From: CAVRZY01 sp963725415 | GTDB lineage: Bacteria > Acidobacteriota > Terriglobia > Bryobacterales > Bryobacteraceae | Assembly: GCA_963725415.1 (NCBI GenBank) | Contig: CAVRZY010000267.1 | Location: 6,958-70,957 of the forward strand | DNA: 64,000 bases | Direction of reading: 5' to 3' | In this document: positions 1-9,355 of the stretch, one piece after another | Position numbering within the stretch: the first letter of the stretch is position 1 | Layout of the letters: every line of letters begins with the position of its first letter | Translations under genes and position numbers: made by a program | The notes under the pieces: generated by a model | Seen by the model: the letters and a program-made list of their open reading frames with translations, nothing else | What the model was told of the DNA's origin: nothing | The model's database searches: none

Positions 1-411
1 GAATTCCCGGCTGACTTCCCTCATCAGCCGGGCCAGGTCCTCGTGCGAGGCCAGGGCCAGGATGGTGAAGCCGCTGCGGATCTGCCCGGCCCCATAGTTG
101 ATCGAGCCCAGGGTCCAGGCCTCCGTGAGCATTTTCAGCAAGGTGGGGCTGAAGGCCGGGTTGCGCGCGTTGCCGGATTTTAGCTTGTCCAGGCTGCGGG
201 TCAGTTCAGCCGTGAACCGCGACTTTTCCGCTCCGAAGTGCCTCAGGATGCGGTTAAAGTCGGAGTCGGTCTGGTCCATCAGCTTCATCAGGTAGTGTTC
301 CACCTCGATGTCGTAGTGCGTGCGGGACAGGCAAAAGCCGGCCGCCGCCTCCACCGCATTGCGCGTGGCATCATTCAGCTTCCCAATCAGTGACTTCAAG
401 CTAACGCTCAT
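1..411 (-). CDS. tssH: TssH/ClpV T6SS AAA+ ATPase, N-terminal part (cut by window edge)
   Basis: The reading frame starts at the ATG at 409-411 and runs off the left edge, giving 137 residues from MSVSLKSLIGKLND. Two helical repeats of the Clp N-domain type are visible, including a stretch around EVEHYLMKLMD and the motif GSINYGAGQIRSGF typical of ClpV rather than ClpB. ClpV disassembles the contracted TssB/TssC sheath so that subunits are recycled. It is the last visible gene of the minus-strand T6SS run, downstream of tssG and separated from it by a palindromic repeat. The AAA domains lie outside the window. Confidence 0.88.
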   Translation of the reverse strand, partial: MSVSLKSLIGKLNDATRNAVEAAAGFCLSRTHYDIEVEHYLMKLMDQTDSDFNRILRHFGAEKSRFTAELTRSLDKLKSGNARNPAFSPTLLKMLTEAWTLGSINYGAGQIRSGFTILALASHEDLARLMREVSREF

Positions 412-421
412 AGGATCCTTT

Positions 422-512
422 CTCGCAAAGACGCCAAGGTCGCGCAAAGCCCGCAAAGAAAATCTATTTCATTGCTTTGCGTCTTGGCGTGACCTTTGCG
501 TCTTTGCGCGAG
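422..512. repeat. Intergenic inverted repeat of the GCAAAGACGC family
   Basis: The left arm (422-449) and right arm (475-512) are imperfect inverted copies built from the unit GCAAAGACGC. The element fills the gap between tssG and tssH and could form a long hairpin in the transcript. A related element lies at 43456-43550. Such motifs recur between genes in many genomes; function is unknown. Confidence 0.6.
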
Positions 513-517
513 ACTCT

Positions 518-1555
518 TCATAACTGCAAAACCGTGTCGCCGGGGTCACGGTTCAGCGGCGCCGTTTTGGCCCACGTCAGCCAGCCCAGCAGGGGCGCCG
601 TCTCGCCCTCTGCACCCAGCTCGCAAGGTGGCGCCTCCCCACGCTTTAACACGAGCTGCACCTCGAAGTCCACTTCCAGGCCGGAATACAACTTGGTGAG
701 CGCGCGCAGGGGCTGGAAGGCCGTCCCGGTGGGCAGAAAATCCTGGTAGCGCCGCAGAGGGAGCGGGCCGAGCTTGATGCGCACTCGGGACTGCTCGTCC
801 CAGATCTCGTCTCCCACCACCACCCCGAAGCCCAGCCGCTCGGAATCGCTGCGACGCTCCTCGAAGCGGCACTGGCTGGAGCGGTCCAGCCGGAACCAGG
901 CGCCGGCGAACTGTACGATTTCGACCGGCACCTCGAAGTAATCCTCCAGAATCTGGCGCAAGGCCAGGGCAGAACGGGGGCGCTGCCCCAGCAGGCCCGC
1001 ATAGTAGATGAGCGAATGATCGGGCACGGCCTGCCGGTTCTTCAGGGCGGCAGTGCCCAGCCCGATCAGATCCAGCAGATACTGGGATAGCCGGTCCTGC
1101 CGGCCGCGCTCGTAATGGATCGCGAAGCGGTATCGCTCCCAGGCCTGGTAGAACAGCGAGATGCCGCGGTGGTTGAAGATATCCAGGAAATCCCGCAGGG
1201 CCGTGTCGCGCACCCGGAGACGCTCCATGACCAGTTGGGTGTAGTACAGGGGCAGCAGTCCCTGGGGGCCAGTCAGACCCATGAAATTCACCACCATGCG
1301 AGGCGGCTTGCCCTCCTCCGGCCGTTCGATGGCCTGGATCTGGCTGGCGGGGAAGGCGGCGGAAGCATGGGCGCTGAAGCGCACCACCTCGGTGGAAGAC
1401 GGGGCGAAGCCCCCCACCTGGGCCCGCTCGCGGGCCAGTTTCTCCATCAGCCGGACGGCCTGGAAGAATTCGAAGGTGAAGGGCTCTTCCATGAGCCGGC
1501 TGTGGAGCTTTCGTTCTTCTAAAGCAAGATCGACTGCCCGGCTCTCGGCGGCCAT
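518..1555 (-). CDS. tssG: TssG, T6SS baseplate protein (ImpH/VasB family)
   Basis: A 345-residue protein of normal TssG length. The N-terminal part has the family pattern FEFFQAVRLMEK, then NFMGLTGPQGLLPLYYTQL and FLDIFNHRGISLFYQAWERYRF, which are hallmark TssG segments. TssG joins TssF, TssE and TssK in the baseplate wedge. The start overlaps the end of tssF by 37 bases, so the two are probably translationally coupled; an internal ATG (MEEPFTFEF, residue 22) is an alternative start. Confidence 0.95.
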   Translation of the reverse strand: MAAESRAVDLALEERKLHSRLMEEPFTFEFFQAVRLMEKLARERAQVGGFAPSSTEVVRFSAHASAAFPASQIQAIERPEEGKPPRMVVNFMGLTGPQGLLPLYYTQLVMERLRVRDTALRDFLDIFNHRGISLFYQAWERYRFAIHYERGRQDRLSQYLLDLIGLGTAALKNRQAVPDHSLIYYAGLLGQRPRSALALRQILEDYFEVPVEIVQFAGAWFRLDRSSQCRFEERRSDSERLGFGVVVGDEIWDEQSRVRIKLGPLPLRRYQDFLPTGTAFQPLRALTKLYSGLEVDFEVQLVLKRGEAPPCELGAEGETAPLLGWLTWAKTAPLNRDPGDTVLQL

Positions 1556-3408
1556 TCCTTCAGCACCCCCTTCCTCTGCTCCGTCCTGGCGACGAGCTGG
1601 TTGAAGCTGTTCATCGACACATACAATCCCAGGAAGTATTCCAGCACACTGGCGAACAAATGAACCCCCGCGCCGTCGAACTGGGCTTCGTCAAACAGCA
1701 TCTCGACGCGCGTCCCGCGCGCGAAGCTTATTCCGTTTTCCGAGACCACGCGGGCAAAGTGGGGCCGACTTTCCAGCTTGCTGATTCCCTGGATCTGCTT
1801 GCGCAGGGACTCGGAATCGGTGAAATTGTACAGCCGCAGGATCTCCTGCAAAGCTTCTTTACCCTCGCTGACCAGGGACAGGTAGTTGAGGGAAAGCTGC
1901 GAGATGAGCCGCCACAGGGCACCCTTGCCGGTGGGAGGGCGCAGCGCCGGCGTGGGTTTCTTCAGGGTCACGATGCGCTTGATGGAAGGCATGCCCTCCA
2001 ATTCGAAATCCCCGGCCTCGCTGCCGAAGGGCAACCGGGAGGGCAAGTCCCGATTGGTACAGGAACAGCGCACGGTGAGGGTCTCGGCGCTACCGCGCGT
2101 GGGGTAGCCGGAGAGGTCCACCAGCGAGATATAGACGTCGGTACCCTCCTCCGTTCGCCTTCGGGAAGCTCGCCGGCCCTCTGTCTCCCGCCCTCGCCCA
2201 CCTTCCTCGCGCCCTCCCGAGGGCCGCCGCACACTGTGCCAGAAGGTCTGCGTCTTCTCCTGCGCCGTGGTGTGACGGTAGGAATAGAACGGCTCATAGT
2301 GGGTGACCTCCCGCGACTGCGGGCTGACGCTGACGACCTCGTCGATGGAGAAGATCTCCAGCGCGTGGCGCCGGCGCACGTCGGGTACCACCGGATACTC
2401 GTGCCGAAGCTGGTCCAGCAGGATCGGCTCGGCGGTTTGCGGGAACAGGTTGATGGCCGGCGCGCAGCCCAGCCGGAGGGTCTTTGCCGAGACCCCTTGC
2501 TCGAGCATCTGCTGGCGGTCGCTTCGCTCGAACGGCGAAATCAGAAAAATCAACTCCGCGCGCTCCTGAAAGCCTGCTGCCGCCAGTTGTTCCAGGCCCG
2601 TGAGGTCCAGGAAAAGAAACTTCTCCGGGAAACTGAAATATTCCTGGAGCAAGCGATAGCCGAGGAAGGAGCGCCGGGGATAGGGAAGCATGCCCTCGTC
2701 CTCGCCAAAACCGATCGGGCGCAGCGCTTCGGCAGGCAACCGCAGACTGCGCTGGCGGACACCCGGGTCGCGGACCAGGATCTCCAGGCAGTTGCTGCAC
2801 AGCAACTCGTAAAGAGCGTGCACCAGGTTGCCGTCCCCGTGCAGGTAGAAGCGCAGCGACTGCATCTCCAGCTTGGCAAGCTGCACATCCGCCAGACACC
2901 GCAACTCGAGGCGCAGGGCCGCCCCGGCCTCGGGCGCCTTGAGCGCCGGCTGGATGCGGTCCGGCGTGCGCCAGGAGGCTTCGGCCACCGTCACGGGCCA
3001 CAGCGTCGTGTCATAGCAGGTCTGGAACTTGCACGGCACGCCTTGAACGGGACGCGAGTAGAGAACCGAACCCCGCGGAACCGGCAGGCCGGTGGCCAGC
3101 TTGCCCTGCTCCGGGTCAATGTGAAACTCGACCACCGACATCGAGGGAATGGGCCGGATGTAGTGCGGGTAGAGGATGCTCAGCAGCGCTTCGGTGATCT
3201 CCGGGAATTCATCCTCGATCTTCAGGTGGATGCGCGCCGCCAGAAAGGCGAAGGCTTCCAGCATGCGCTCGACGTGCGGATCTTCGCAGGGGATGGTCTC
3301 CAACAGCAGCCGCGAGGCGACTCCCGGATGCTTCTCGGCGAACTCCGCCCCCATCTGGCGCAGGAACTGAAGTTCCAGGTTGTATTTCTCCAGCAGATCG
3401 TCGCGCAT
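1519..3408 (-). CDS. tssF: TssF, T6SS baseplate protein (ImpG/VasA family)
   Basis: A 629-residue protein with the TssF N-terminus MRDDLLEKYNLELQFLRQMG and the conserved segments EDPHVERMLEAFAFLAARI and LLSILYPHYIRPIPSMSVVEF. A low-complexity stretch rich in Arg, Gly and Glu (about residues 395-425) is encoded near 2150-2230 and may be an insertion in a loop. TssF is the main wedge scaffold with TssG. It lies 13 bases downstream of tssE and overlaps tssG. Confidence 0.95.
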   Translation of the reverse strand: MRDDLLEKYNLELQFLRQMGAEFAEKHPGVASRLLLETIPCEDPHVERMLEAFAFLAARIHLKIEDEFPEITEALLSILYPHYIRPIPSMSVVEFHIDPEQGKLATGLPVPRGSVLYSRPVQGVPCKFQTCYDTTLWPVTVAEASWRTPDRIQPALKAPEAGAALRLELRCLADVQLAKLEMQSLRFYLHGDGNLVHALYELLCSNCLEILVRDPGVRQRSLRLPAEALRPIGFGEDEGMLPYPRRSFLGYRLLQEYFSFPEKFLFLDLTGLEQLAAAGFQERAELIFLISPFERSDRQQMLEQGVSAKTLRLGCAPAINLFPQTAEPILLDQLRHEYPVVPDVRRRHALEIFSIDEVVSVSPQSREVTHYEPFYSYRHTTAQEKTQTFWHSVRRPSGGREEGGRGRETEGRRASRRRTEEGTDVYISLVDLSGYPTRGSAETLTVRCSCTNRDLPSRLPFGSEAGDFELEGMPSIKRIVTLKKPTPALRPPTGKGALWRLISQLSLNYLSLVSEGKEALQEILRLYNFTDSESLRKQIQGISKLESRPHFARVVSENGISFARGTRVEMLFDEAQFDGAGVHLFASVLEYFLGLYVSMNSFNQLVARTEQRKGVLKEWPPRAGQSILL

Positions 3409-3421
3409 TCAGCAACCCCGC

Positions 3422-3907
3422 CTATTCCTTTTGCACCTCGTATTTGCCGCTGGTGAGCTCGAGGATGGTATCGAAGCCGATCTTTTCCGGCGCTGGGTCA
3501 ACCCGCAAGAGGCCCTGAATATGGAAGCGCAGCATGTGGGTGCTTCCGGCCATGGGCTCCAGCAGCACGGTGGGGTTCTGAATCCTGGGCTCGAAGATGG
3601 CGATAGTGGACTCGATCACCCGGAGCAGGCGGTTCTGGTCGGCCGTCGAACGGACGTGCATGCCTGCGATATCGGGCAGCCCATAGTTGTACAGAGAGCG
3701 CTCCAGCTCCTCGATGCCCTCGGGAGCGCTGTCGGGATCGCGCCGCGTGTTGAGCAGCCACTCCAGATCGCGCTTGAGTGCGGCCTTGAGCTGTCGCAAA
3801 GACTGCCCGTGAGAAGAAGGGGAATCGGCGCGCTCGGAACCCTGCGGTTCGATCAACCGGTCCAGAACGGAGATCGTGATGTTGCCTTCCTGTTCGGTAC
3901 GGGCCAT
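3422..3907 (-). CDS. tssE: TssE, gp25-like T6SS baseplate protein
   Basis: From the ATG at 3905-3907 the product is 161 residues, normal for TssE (gp25/lysozyme-like fold). It carries LKRDLEWLLNTRR and SLYNYGLPDI, the usual signature in which a wedge protein nucleates sheath assembly. The frame stays open upstream to 4057, but that stretch lies inside tssA and has no TssE similarity. Only two bases separate the start from the tssA stop, consistent with one operon. Confidence 0.93.
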   Translation of the reverse strand: MARTEQEGNITISVLDRLIEPQGSERADSPSSHGQSLRQLKAALKRDLEWLLNTRRDPDSAPEGIEELERSLYNYGLPDIAGMHVRSTADQNRLLRVIESTIAIFEPRIQNPTVLLEPMAGSTHMLRFHIQGLLRVDPAPEKIGFDTILELTSGKYEVQKE

Positions 3908-3909
3908 GG

Positions 3910-5707
3910 TTATTTCGAAACGGTCAGAGCCTGCACAGGGTCGAGACGGCAAATGCGGCCGTAGATTTTTTGCTTCTCCTCCGGGCTGAAGCCTAGCTTG
4001 TCTATGCAGCGGAACAGCAGCGTGAGCGGGTGCGCGATCATGTCGGAGGCTTCCCACTCCTCCAGCTTGCGGCGCTCGATTTCCGACGCCAGGTCCTCGA
4101 GAATTTGATGGGCGACTAACTGGTAGCCGGCGCCCAGACAGACTTGAGCCAACTGGATTCTCCTTTGGAAACGAGCTCGCCCCGAGCGTTCCTGCGCCGC
4201 CTCATGGGTAAGAATCTCGATGGCCTCTTGGGGGTGCCCGGAACGCACTGCCTGCATGGCCAGGTCATAGGCGTCCACCACGCCCGGCTCCTCCTCGGCG
4301 GTCCCTTCCGGCTCCTTGGCGAGGCGGACCCCCGGCATCTCCTGTGGCGCCGTCACTTCCTTCCGCAGCCAGGCCTGCGTCTCGGCATTGGCGGTCGGGG
4401 TATCGTCGGTGAGGGTCAACTGGGCAAGCTGCGGCAGGTCCACCAGAAGGGTGCGCAATTCGGAGCGAATAGCCGAGGCAATCGGATCATAGTAGCTGCC
4501 CAGTTCTTCGCAGGCTCTGACCACGTAGCGTTGCAGATCCAGCCAGGCACGCCCGCAGGGGGCGCCCATGGCAGTTTCGGCCGCCTCGAGCAACTCCTGC
4601 CACTGCCCGTCGCGGGCCAGGCTCTTGATCTGCTGGCGAACATCCGTGGAGGGAGGCTCGAGCTTGGCGGGGTCGGGCTCGGGACCGGCCGCGCGCAGCT
4701 CGCCCCAGCGCAGCCCCCGCAGCATCAGGTAGGGGGCGGGGCTGTAGGGATCCTGCTGCCGCAGATAGCGGGCCGCCACCCGCACCCGTTCGATGGCATC
4801 CTCTGTGTCTGCCGGTTCGGCCGCCAGCGCCCGACGCCGCGCCGGCCTGGCCGCTCCGGGAGCCTCCTCGGCGTAAGCTTCCTCGACCGCAGCTTCGGTC
4901 TCCTCCGGGGCCTCTTCGGGGGCCACCTCAGCCGGCTTGGGGCGTTTTCGCCCCAGCAGGATGCGTGCGCTCTGCTGGACGTCTTCCAGCATCGTCTTCA
5001 GCGGGCCGAAGCTGGGGGTGTAGTCTCCGAACTTGTCCCTGCAAACGCCGTCCAGCGCCTGTAACGATTCCAGGCAGGCCTCAAGCTGCTCGGTGCGTTG
5101 CTGGTAGAAGCTTTCCGGAGTGGCGTTGAAATCCGCGTCGTACTCCTCTGGGGTCAGTTTCTTGTGCTTCTCGTCCTGGAGCGCTTCTTCGCGGACCTTG
5201 CGCTTCTTTTCGTCGCTGGCGCATTCAGCCTCGTAGGGGACCTCCCGGGATTCCCGGTACTTGAACCAATCCAGGCCGCTCTTGGTAAGGGGGACGCGCT
5301 TGATGGGCTGCGTCCAGGCGGGAACCGACCCAGTCCAACGGCGTGGCGCGCAGTTCTGCATCGCCGTCCTCCAGTTCGGGGTAGAGCGTGTCCCAAAAGT
5401 CATCGAGCAGTCCACGCAGGAGCTCCAGCCCCTCCTTCAGCCCCGGGAAGCCTTCCCGGCGGAGCAAGGCTTCGGTGAGCCAGGCGGCAAGCTGGAGGTC
5501 TTTGCTCCGGGTGGCCAGGGTGTCCCCGGCCAGCTTGATCACCAGCTTGACATCGGCTTTCTTGGCCTCCCGATGAAAGACTCCTTGTTCCCCCTCGTCC
5601 TCGCGGCGCGCCTCCTTGATCTGGTCGTACACCGGGTCGTAGCGGAGATTCGGGCCGCTTGGATTGTCACCCGGAATCGGCGTGAGTAAATCTTCCCTTA
5701 ATGGCAT
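3910..5707 (-). CDS. tssA: TssA, T6SS cap/assembly protein (ImpA N-domain), frameshifted
   Basis: Two minus-strand frames together make one TssA. The first (from ATG at 5705-5707) has the ImpA N-terminal domain: LLTPIPGDNPSG, LRYDPVYDQIKEARRE, and LLRGLLDDFWDTLYPELEDGD. The second, open down to 3910, continues with KRVPLTKSGLDWFKYRESR and a long acidic C-terminal region ending in a VasL-like helical domain. The join falls at the GGG at 5305-5307. Removing one G gives the continuous reading SRLDAAIKRVPL. Either the sequence has an error here or tssA is broken; the clean continuation on both sides favours an error. About 598 residues after correction. Confidence 0.85.
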
Positions 5708-5773
5708 GTGCAGACCCTCAAGGCCCTGCTAGTCAGTACCTCTGCGGCCGTGGGTGGCCAGGTGGGATAAGCC

Positions 5774-6490
5774 TCAGCTTGTCCCCTCTTGCGGATTGAT
5801 CTCGAGATCCCGCAACTCCAGAAGCGGAAACTCCTCCCCGTCCACCAGCAGCATCTTCTGACCCATAGGAACCACCTCACCGCCCTCCTCTTCCCAGACC
5901 GTGGAGCGGCCCAGACGGACGGCATCGTCGGAATGCCGCCAGGTGAGCGGAGACAAGGCCGGCAGAAGCACCTCCCCCAACTCCCGGCCCTGGAATGCGG
6001 GGCCGGTGTGGACGACGGCCGGAATCCACAGCAGATCCCGCAGCCGCCGGGGAGGGGCCATCCGGATCGAAGCCACGTGTCCTAACGAGACCCATAGATA
6101 GCGACCCGCTGCGAACACCTCCAGTTTTGCTCCCAGCCGCGGGTCACCGTCCTGCAAAGACTCGAAGGGAGATCCATTCAATCGGCCGGAGATGGGAGGC
6201 TGGTCGGACGCCGGCGGTGGCGGGTATTCTCTCTTGGCAAACATCTCCTGCCTGGTTCTCTCGGCTTCGAGAGCGCCGCGGTAAAGCAGCGTTCCCATTT
6301 CCGAGGAAGGTCCGCCCTGGGCCAGCACGCCGAGTTGCTTCTCCGCCCGGTCGTAATCGCCGGTAAAACACAGCAGCTCAAACAGGAAGATACGGCGCGT
6401 GGCATCGCTGGGGTTATCACGTAGCTCGGCGCTCAGTGCCCGCACCGCCTCCGCCAGCTTGCCCGCCTGAAACAGTTGTATGGCATTCAT
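5774..6490 (-). CDS. tagJ: TagJ/ImpE-family T6SS accessory protein
   Basis: The product has an N-terminal TPR-like half (FQAGKLAEAVRALSAELRDNP, LFELLCFTGDYDRAEKQL) and an ImpE-type C-terminal half (PPRRLRDLLWIPAVV, GEVLLPALSP). TagJ proteins bind the TssB sheath subunit and assist ClpV-linked turnover. The frame is open to an upstream ATG at 6523, but that start lies in a 14-base perfect inverted repeat, so the extra 11 residues are probably non-native and ATG 6488-6490 (MNAIQLFQAG) is preferred. It lies between hcp and tssA in the minus-strand run. Confidence 0.9.
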   Translation of the reverse strand: MNAIQLFQAGKLAEAVRALSAELRDNPSDATRRIFLFELLCFTGDYDRAEKQLGVLAQGGPSSEMGTLLYRGALEAERTRQEMFAKREYPPPPASDQPPISGRLNGSPFESLQDGDPRLGAKLEVFAAGRYLWVSLGHVASIRMAPPRRLRDLLWIPAVVHTGPAFQGRELGEVLLPALSPLTWRHSDDAVRLGRSTVWEEEGGEVVPMGQKMLLVDGEEFPLLELRDLEINPQEGTS

Positions 6491-6516
6491 GGGATTGAGG
6501 CTCGCAGCGCGAGTCT

Positions 6517-6567
6517 CAGCCATCAGCCAGGGACGACACCGCTGCCTGCCGTTCTGGCTGATGGCTG
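6517..6567. repeat. 14-base perfect inverted repeat (CTGGCTGATGGCTG)
   Basis: The arms at 6517-6530 and 6554-6567 are exact reverse complements with a 23-base spacer, between hcp and tagJ. The same GGCTGATGGCT core recurs at 9322-9332 upstream of tssK1. Because an alternative tagJ start codon lies in the left arm, the repeat affects start choice. Confidence 0.6.
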
Positions 6568-6586
6568 TTGACTCTTAGCTGTATCT

Positions 6587-7075
6587 TTAGCCGTGGATTT
6601 GCTGCTTCATGTCGTAGAAGCTCTTGATCGCCCCACCCAGACTGCCATCCGGCTTCTGCTCTTTGTACTCGATCTCGACCTTGGTGAAGTTCAGCGAGAT
6701 CTGGTCCATGGGGATCACATCAGCCGCGCCGGTACCCGAAGTCTGGTACGAGGACACCAGGATATCGGAGAAAGTGACTTTCAGGTACTCCTGCTGCTCC
6801 TTCCCCGCCTTTCGGCAAATCAGGATAGCGCTCTTGATGTGCTCGCCGTTGGCGCAGGACAGAAACAGCTTGGGGCTGGCCTTGTTGACTCTCATGATAA
6901 AGTGAAAGTCCTGCATCTGGACCCTGCCGGCGCCCATGCCACCACCGTGGGAAGCCGTCCCGGTCTGATTCTCGCCCCAAGAGAAAGACTCGATTTCGAT
7001 CTCGTTCTTGTGTTTGGAATCCTGGCTCTCGCCCTGGATTCCGTCGATCTTCAGAAAATAGTCTACTAACGCCAT
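6587..7075 (-). CDS. hcp: Hcp/TssD, T6SS inner tube protein
   Basis: A 162-residue protein, the typical Hcp length, with MALVDYFLKIDGIQGES, EIEIESFSWGENQ, the GGGMGAGRVQMQDFHF segment and the C-terminal SLNFTKVEIEYKEQKPDGS. Hcp hexamers stack into the tube that is fired through the sheath and can carry small effectors. A strong GAGGAGG ribosome site lies 6 bases before the ATG. It sits directly downstream of tssC, as in many loci. Confidence 0.97.
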   Translation of the reverse strand: MALVDYFLKIDGIQGESQDSKHKNEIEIESFSWGENQTGTASHGGGMGAGRVQMQDFHFIMRVNKASPKLFLSCANGEHIKSAILICRKAGKEQQEYLKVTFSDILVSSYQTSGTGAADVIPMDQISLNFTKVEIEYKEQKPDGSLGGAIKSFYDMKQQIHG

Positions 7076-7165
7076 TCCAATCCTCCTCTGTTGTTCTGTT
7101 CCCTACTTTTTTCCCGGCACAGACTGAGCTCTGCGCCGAATTATCCGGCCCACGGCCCGCGGACA

Positions 7166-8656
7166 TTACTTCTGGGCCCGCGGCGGCAACTCCGCCACCA
7201 ACCGCAGCGAAACAGTCAATTCGTCGAGTTGGAAATGCGGACGCAGGAACGCGATGGCCCTGTACACACCCGGTTTTCCGGGAACTTCCTCCACTTCCAC
7301 CCTGGCCTCCCGCAACGGATACTGGGCTTTGGTGGCCTGGGCGGCATTGTCGTCCTCGGTCACGTACTGCATGACCCACTTGTTCAGGAACCGCTCCGTA
7401 TCCGAACGGGACATGAAGGCGCCGATCTTGTCTCGCATGATGCTCTTCATGTAGTGAGCGAAGCGGGCGATCGCCAGGATGTAGGGCAACTGGGCCGAGA
7501 GCCGGGCGTTGGCGTTGGCGGACTCATTGTCGTACTTCTTGGCTTTCTGGCAGGACTGGACGCTGAAGAAGGCCGCGTAGTCGTGCCCCTTGCAGTGGAC
7601 CAGGGGAATGAAGCCCAGGTCGGCCAGTTCCTTCTCGCGGCGATCGCTGATGGCGATTTCGGCGGGGCACTTCAGCGCCACATCGCCCTCGTCGGTCATG
7701 AAGTTGTGAGCCGGCAGGCCTTCCACAAGCCCCCCGGCCTCTACGCCGCGGATGGAGTTGCACCAGCCATAGAGGGCGAAGGACTGGGTCAGCCGGGCGG
7801 CCAGCGCCCAGGCCGCGTTGCCCCACAGGTACTTGGAGTGGTCGCTGCCGTCCACCCCCTCCTCGTAGTTGAACGCGTCGATCTGCTTGGTGTCTCTGCC
7901 GTAGGGCAGGCGCATCAGAACGTGCGGCAGCGCCAACCCCACGAAGCGCGAGTCTTCGCTCTCGCGGAAAGATTTCCATTTGGCGAAGACCGTCGTGTCG
8001 AAGATCTTGGCTAGGTCGCGCGGCGCTCCCAGGTTGGTGTAGCTGTCCATGTTGAGCATCTCGGGGGCGGCGCCGGCCAGGAATGGGGCGTGCGCGGCGG
8101 CGGCGACCTGGGACATCTTTTCGAGTAGTTCCATATCCTCCGGGTGGGGGCCGAATTCGTAATCTCCGATGATGGCGCCGATTGGCTCACCACCGAACTG
8201 GCCGAATTCTTCCTCGTAGACCTTCTTGAAGGCAGCGCTCTGGTCGAACTCGGGCGCCCTCTGCAAATCCCGCAGCAGTTCCTTCTTGGAGGCGTTCAGC
8301 ACCTTGATCTTGAGCATGACGCTGGTTTCCGAGTTGTCCAGCAGGTACCTCAGCCCGCGCCAGGTGGACTCCAGTTTCTGGAACTGGGGATGGTGCATGA
8401 CCTCATTGAGCTGGATCGAGACCAGGTGATCGATCTGGGCGATGCGGGCATTGATCATGGCCTCGGTGTCCCGCGAAATGGTTATTTCGCCCTGGAGCAC
8501 CTGAGCTACGAATTCCTTGATCAGGTTCTTACCCCGCTCGCGGGCCGCCACGTCGCGCGCCACACGTCCTTCATCGACGATCTGGTCCAGCAGGCCCCGT
8601 TCCACGACTTCCTCGGCTGGTTTTGGGGCCGCTGCGAATTGTTGTGGATCACTCAT
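7166..8656 (-). CDS. tssC: TssC, large subunit of the T6SS contractile sheath
   Basis: A 496-residue protein with the TssC landmarks ISRDTEAMINARIAQIDHLV, ESTWRGLRYLL, GEPIGAIIGDYEF, FVGLALPHVLMRLPYG and the C-terminal ARVEVEEVPGKPGVYRAIAF, whose last strands form the sheath interlock. It makes the contractile sheath with TssB. The ATG overlaps the end of tssB by 8 bases and is preceded by AAGGGAGG. Confidence 0.98.
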   Translation of the reverse strand: MSDPQQFAAAPKPAEEVVERGLLDQIVDEGRVARDVAARERGKNLIKEFVAQVLQGEITISRDTEAMINARIAQIDHLVSIQLNEVMHHPQFQKLESTWRGLRYLLDNSETSVMLKIKVLNASKKELLRDLQRAPEFDQSAAFKKVYEEEFGQFGGEPIGAIIGDYEFGPHPEDMELLEKMSQVAAAAHAPFLAGAAPEMLNMDSYTNLGAPRDLAKIFDTTVFAKWKSFRESEDSRFVGLALPHVLMRLPYGRDTKQIDAFNYEEGVDGSDHSKYLWGNAAWALAARLTQSFALYGWCNSIRGVEAGGLVEGLPAHNFMTDEGDVALKCPAEIAISDRREKELADLGFIPLVHCKGHDYAAFFSVQSCQKAKKYDNESANANARLSAQLPYILAIARFAHYMKSIMRDKIGAFMSRSDTERFLNKWVMQYVTEDDNAAQATKAQYPLREARVEVEEVPGKPGVYRAIAFLRPHFQLDELTVSLRLVAELPPRAQK

Positions 8657-9182
8657 TGGAACCTCCCTTGCTGCTTTCCTCGAGGCCCAGCTCGCCGCGC
8701 AGCTTTTCCAGCTTCTCGGTGCTGTTGATGACCTCTTGGAGGAGCTCGTCGAGTTTCTCGTTTCCCTGCAACGTGCCTCGCAGGTCGGCTAGCCTGGTCC
8801 GGAGGTCCAGCAGGTCTCGCAACGGCTTGATCCGCTGGGCCACCTGATCGGGCTCGAAGTCCTGGAGACTCTTGAAGTGAAGATCCGCCTTCAGCATGCC
8901 CGCATTGGGGTCCTCGCTGAGCTTGTTCTCCACCGAAAACGCCAGGTGTGGTTTCACGCCGGCGAGCACGGTATCGAAATTATCCGGGTTCAGGTCCACG
9001 AACGGCCTGTCTTTCAGCCTCTTCAACGGTTCCACGGGCTGACCGCTCAAGTCAGCCATGACTCCCATGACAAAGGGCAACTCCTTGACTTCAATGGCGT
9101 CGCCGACTTCCACGTCATAGGTGATGTGGACGCGCGGTGGCCGGACCCTCTTCAACTTCTCATGGATGCTTTCTCTTGGCAT
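8649..9182 (-). CDS. tssB: TssB, small subunit of the T6SS contractile sheath
   Basis: A 177-residue protein, the usual TssB size, starting MPRESIHEKLKRVRPPRVHI with ELPFVMGVMADLSG and KDRPFVDLNPDNFD. The C-terminal coiled segment (LLQEVINSTEKLEKLRGELG) is the handle bound by TssC. It is the first gene of the minus-strand T6SS run, with an AGGGAG ribosome site, and is divergent from tssK1 across a 173-base gap that should hold both promoters. Confidence 0.97.
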   Translation of the reverse strand: MPRESIHEKLKRVRPPRVHITYDVEVGDAIEVKELPFVMGVMADLSGQPVEPLKRLKDRPFVDLNPDNFDTVLAGVKPHLAFSVENKLSEDPNAGMLKADLHFKSLQDFEPDQVAQRIKPLRDLLDLRTRLADLRGTLQGNEKLDELLQEVINSTEKLEKLRGELGLEESSKGGSNE

Positions 9183-9316
9183 TTACGCTCCCTTCTGACA
9201 AATTGAACTGCCAAACAAATCCTTCCGTGGCGTCAGTGTATCAGAAATCTCGGTCCGTAACCAGCCCCCCCTGAAAAGTCCTTAGCCCTGGGCCGCTAGC
9301 CGCAAGCCGCTGGGGG

Positions 9317-9345
9317 CTGACGGCTGATGGCTAATGGCTTATACT
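9317..9345 (+). promoter_or_regulatory. Candidate sigma-70-like promoter of tssK1
   Basis: CTGACG at 9317-9322 and TATACT at 9340-9345 are separated by 17 bases; the tssK1 ATG is at 9356, ten bases after the -10 box. The match is by eye only and the -35 overlaps the repeated GGCTGATGGCT sequence. Confidence 0.35.
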
Positions 9346-9355
9346 TTGAAGTGCT

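Noticed and set aside
1660..3456. A 598-codon plus-strand open frame
   Set aside because: It is the antisense shadow of tssF; its composition is Arg/Gln/Gly-rich without family motifs, and tssF is certain.
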